A stretch of DNA of 64,000 nt. It comes from Paramecium pentaurelia (taxonomy: Eukaryota; Ciliophora; Oligohymenophorea; Peniculida; Parameciidae). The translations under genes were made by a program, and so were the position numbers. The stretch's first letter is position 1; every line of letters begins with the position of its first letter. The stretch lies in contig CAJJDO010000064.1 of assembly GCA_905183005.1 (NCBI GenBank), positions 188,695-252,694 of the forward strand. The letters are read 5' to 3'. This document shows positions 61,395-64,000 of the stretch, in pieces. Under the pieces are notes generated by a model. It did no database searches. It worked only from the letters and a program-made list of their open reading frames with translations, and was not told the DNA's origin.

Positions 61395-63492
61395 ATGCAA
61401 TATTTACTCAGACATTTCATTCGCATACCCCATTATCATTATTCCTAATTCACTCCCTCTATTGCATCCACCCTTAAAAATCTCTCTCCCTCTTAATTAA
61501 CTCAATTTAATCAACTTATTTCAAATGATGATGAGAAAAAACTTAAATTAATTGCCTATCTAGTATAAAAACTAAAACCAGGATTAATACCATATAAACA
61601 AATTTTACTCTAATAAATAAGAAATAATTCAATTGAATCAAATTAGGATTTAGAATATGCAATCAAATTGATTCAAAAAATATAAAATCCAGAATTCTAT
61701 CTCAATGAATATATTAATACTATATAAGAAAAAAGAATACATTCATTTATTATACAAATAAACTAAAAATATCCTGGTCTTTGTTCAAATGAATAATTAA
61801 TAAAAATTAAAGAATAATTTCCAGAATGTACATAAGAAATGATAATCAAACTTAATTAAAATAAATAAAATTAATCTAAACAACAAATATATTAGAAGAT
61901 TCAAACTTTTACACCAAGAGATATACCTGAATAACATAATCTACCTGAACAATTAGAAAAACATAAATGTATTACTTAAGGTAAAATTGTATTAAGATTT
62001 CCTCCTGAACCTAATGGATATTTACATTTAGGACATGTAAGATCAATTAGATTGAATTTTTATTCTGCTGAATAATTAAATGGTTATTGTTATCTAAGAT
62101 ATGATGATACTAATCCTGCTAATGAAAAATAAATATATATTGATGAAATTGAACATAATGTAAAATGGTTTGGACATAAACCAACTCATATTACATATGC
62201 TTCAGATTATTTTCCATTTATATTTGATTGTGCAATTAAATTAATTAAAGATAATAAAGTATTTCTATAATATTTAATTATAGGCCTTTATTTGTGAATA
62301 AAATAGAGATGAAATGAAAGAATACAGAAGAAATAAATAACCATCACCTTATAGAGATAGAAATATAGATGAAAGTTTACGTATCTTTAATGAAATGTAA
62401 GAGGGAAAACATCCTGAAAGTAAATATACATTAAGATTGAAAATTGATTATCAACATGCAAATCCTACTCTTAGAGATCCTGTAATTTATAGAGTTTTGT
62501 ATACTCAACATCCTAAAAGTGGTGATAAATGGAAAGTATATCCAATGTATGATTTTGCTCATTGTATATGTGATTCATTAGAAAATATAACTCATTCACT
62601 TTGTACTTTAGAATTTGAAATTAGAAGAGAACTTTATTATTGGATATTAACAAATTTGAATTTGTATAAGCCTTTTGTATATGAATTTTCTCGTTTAAAC
62701 GTTTCCAATAATATGTTATCTAAAAGAAAGATTGGGAAAATGATAGAAATGGGAATAGTTAATGGATGGGATGATCCTAGATTATTGACTTTGGCTGGAT
62801 TAAGAAAAAGAGGGTATACTCCTTAGGCTATAAATGAATTTATTGATTAAGTTAGTGTGCCAAGAGGTGGTAATGAATAAATAATTTCTATTAAATTATT
62901 GGAGAATTGCATTAGAAAGGAATTGGAAAAAACAGTACCTAAGATTATGGCCATTCTTAATCCAATATTGATTGATGTTGAAATTGATAAAAATACAATA
63001 AAATAAGTTTATGTTTAATAAGATGATGTAAAATTAGTAAGTAATCCTGATTTTTATGGTTTAACACCTAATAAATAAGTTTGTCTAAGATTTTTTGGAG
63101 TAATCTTATGTGAAGATATAATATTAGAGTATGATAAAGTGAAATATATAAAAGTAAAATTAATATCAACAGATATAAATGAAAGAAAGAAATTATAAGG
63201 ATAAATAAATTGGTTAGATAAAAATGATTGTATTACTGGAACAGTAAATGAATATTCATATCTTTTTGATACTGAGAATCCTGCAGAAATTCAAGAATTC
63301 TGGAATAATTTTAATAAAAACTCATTACAAATCTATGACGTCAAAGTACCTAAGTAGTTGGAATACAAAGTTGGAGATAGATTCTAATTTGAACGTAATG
63401 GATTTTATATAGTGGATTCTATTAAAGATGGTCATATCTATTTCAATAAAATAGTTGGACTTGTAGAAGGAGAAAAGAAAAATCTAAAGTGA
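61395..63492 (+). CDS. Glutaminyl-tRNA synthetase (GlnRS), 690 aa
   Basis: Class I synthetase charging tRNA-Gln. The HIGH motif is HLGH in PPEPNGYLHLGHVRSI, and the KMSKS loop is MLSKRK in FSRLNVSNNMLSKRKI. Other GlnRS blocks are YLRYDDTNPANEK, CDSLENITHSLCTLEFE, NGWDDPRLLTLAGLRKRGYT and the anticodon-binding beta-barrels up to HIYFNKIVGLVEGEKK. A N-terminal non-catalytic domain of ~200 residues is present, as in eukaryotic GlnRS. One 25-nt intron near 62261-62285 leaves exactly 691 codons. The start (61395) is the only ATG of the frame; the resulting N-terminus MQYLLRHFIRIPHYHYSQ is basic and amphipathic, like a mitochondrial presequence. In this organism GlnRS must charge tRNAs for CAA/CAG and also UAA/UAG. 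Confidence 0.95.
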
Positions 63493-63542
63493 AGAGTTTA
63501 TACGTCGGAATAATAAAAATATATTGCTTATTTTATTTAATT

Positions 63543-64000
63543 ATGTAATAAATTACAAATTAGAAGTTTGAGTCCCTAAGAGAACAATTAGCCACATCCT
63601 ATAAATAATCTCAGATATTTTCTACATTCAAGCATCAGAACTAACTTTATTAATCTTCAATAATTAGGAGTGAGGACAGTTGTTTAGAATATAGTAACTT
63701 TGAATAAGAATAAGAATAAGGAACGATACATTCCTCTGTAAAATCAAAGAAAAAAAAATAATAAGCTAGAGTGGTATAGATTTTATTCATTCTTTTAGAT
63801 GGATTCATAATACAACTAAAAAGAAATACTTTAAAGTGTTACTAAAAACATTATACCAAAAATCATTATGATACAGAGGAACTATAGAAGATATTTAAAT
63901 ATGAAATAATTTCAAAAGAAACTTAGATAACTTAGAAATAGGAAATATGTTGTTGTTGAATTTCATTAGATTGAAAAAAATTATAATGAAGACTTAAATA
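63543..64000 (+). CDS. IQ-motif and RhoGEF (DH) domain protein, 3' end beyond window
   Basis: ATG at 63543-63545. After ~70 low-complexity residues and one 25-nt intron (near 63771-63795), an IQ motif appears (MIQRNYRRYLNMKQFQKKLR), a calmodulin-binding helix. It runs directly into VVVEFHQIEKNYNEDL, which matches the first helix of a Dbl-homology domain (the pattern is ELxxTExxYxxxL). DH domains are guanine-nucleotide exchange factors for Rho-family GTPases, so a Ca2+/calmodulin-linked exchange factor acting on the cytoskeleton is likely. Only ~140 residues lie in the window; the remaining DH and any PH domain must follow on the right. Confidence 0.7.

Noticed and set aside
1..64000. Frequent in-frame TAA/TAG as evidence that most genes are pseudogenes
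   Set aside because: Conserved proteins (14-3-3, PMCA, kinesins, GlnRS, ABC transporters) read intact when UAA/UAG = Gln, and all end in TGA.
1..64000. tRNA, rRNA, CRISPR array, telomeric repeat or transposon
   Set aside because: I looked for tRNA TPsiC-like segments, regularly spaced repeats, G4T2/G3T3 runs and transposase motifs, and saw none that I could support. A covariance-model scan would be decisive for tRNAs.

Overview
This window is almost certainly macronuclear DNA of a ciliate of the genus Paramecium, probably the P. aurelia group. It is about 70-75% A+T. Conserved proteins read through in-frame TAA and TAG exactly where their families carry Gln or tolerate it, and every gene ends at TGA. 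Genes are split by tiny introns (20-31 nt, almost all GTA...TAG or GTA...AAG), and intergenic gaps are often only 12-150 bp. Standard-code gene finding fails here. I read all genes with UAA/UAG = Gln, joined exons by eye, and checked that each exon sum is a whole number of codons.

Layout, left to right. 0-5 kb: the 3' part of an ankyrin gene, a convergent coiled-coil gene and an NDR-type AGC kinase. 5-16 kb: an ABCC transporter, a cyclic-nucleotide-binding protein, a PPR protein, an ANP32-like acidic LRR protein and a class III CoA-transferase. 16-21 kb: a multi-pass membrane protein with a Cys-rich N-terminus, a kleisin-like (Rad21/Rec8 family) protein and a two-repeat Myb-like protein. 21-26 kb: an ABCA-type transporter. 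26.5-32 kb: 14-3-3, an unknown gene, a membrane RING-H2 protein, a multi-pass membrane protein and a PH-domain protein kinase. 32-36 kb: two doubtful small ORFs, a Skp1-like protein, a Sec14-like protein and a MORN-repeat protein with an acylation signal. 36-38 kb: the largest gap, holding decayed coding sequence. 38-45 kb: a plasma-membrane-type Ca2+ ATPase, a membrane RING protein and a kinesin-9. 44.7-51 kb: an LRR protein, a coiled-coil protein and an RBM5/RBM10-like splicing-type protein. 51-64 kb: a secreted H-type-lectin-like protein with a polyglutamine run written in TAA codons, a PDK1-like kinase, a giant KIF15-like kinesin, glutaminyl-tRNA synthetase and the start of an IQ/RhoGEF protein.

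There is no operon logic. Neighbours are functionally mixed, although signalling (NDR, PDK1-like and PH kinases, 14-3-3, cNMP-binding, Ca2+ pump), ubiquitin machinery (Skp1-like, two RING proteins) and cilia/cytoskeleton (kinesin-9, KIF15-like, MORN) recur. I saw no rRNA, tRNA, CRISPR, telomere repeat or transposon. The most notable points are a 74-nt intron in the 14-3-3 gene, an in-frame TGA in the PPR gene that is best explained by a 21-nt intron ending GAG, a divergent kleisin, a 14-bp divergent spacer between KIF15-like and GlnRS, and frequent AAG acceptor sites.
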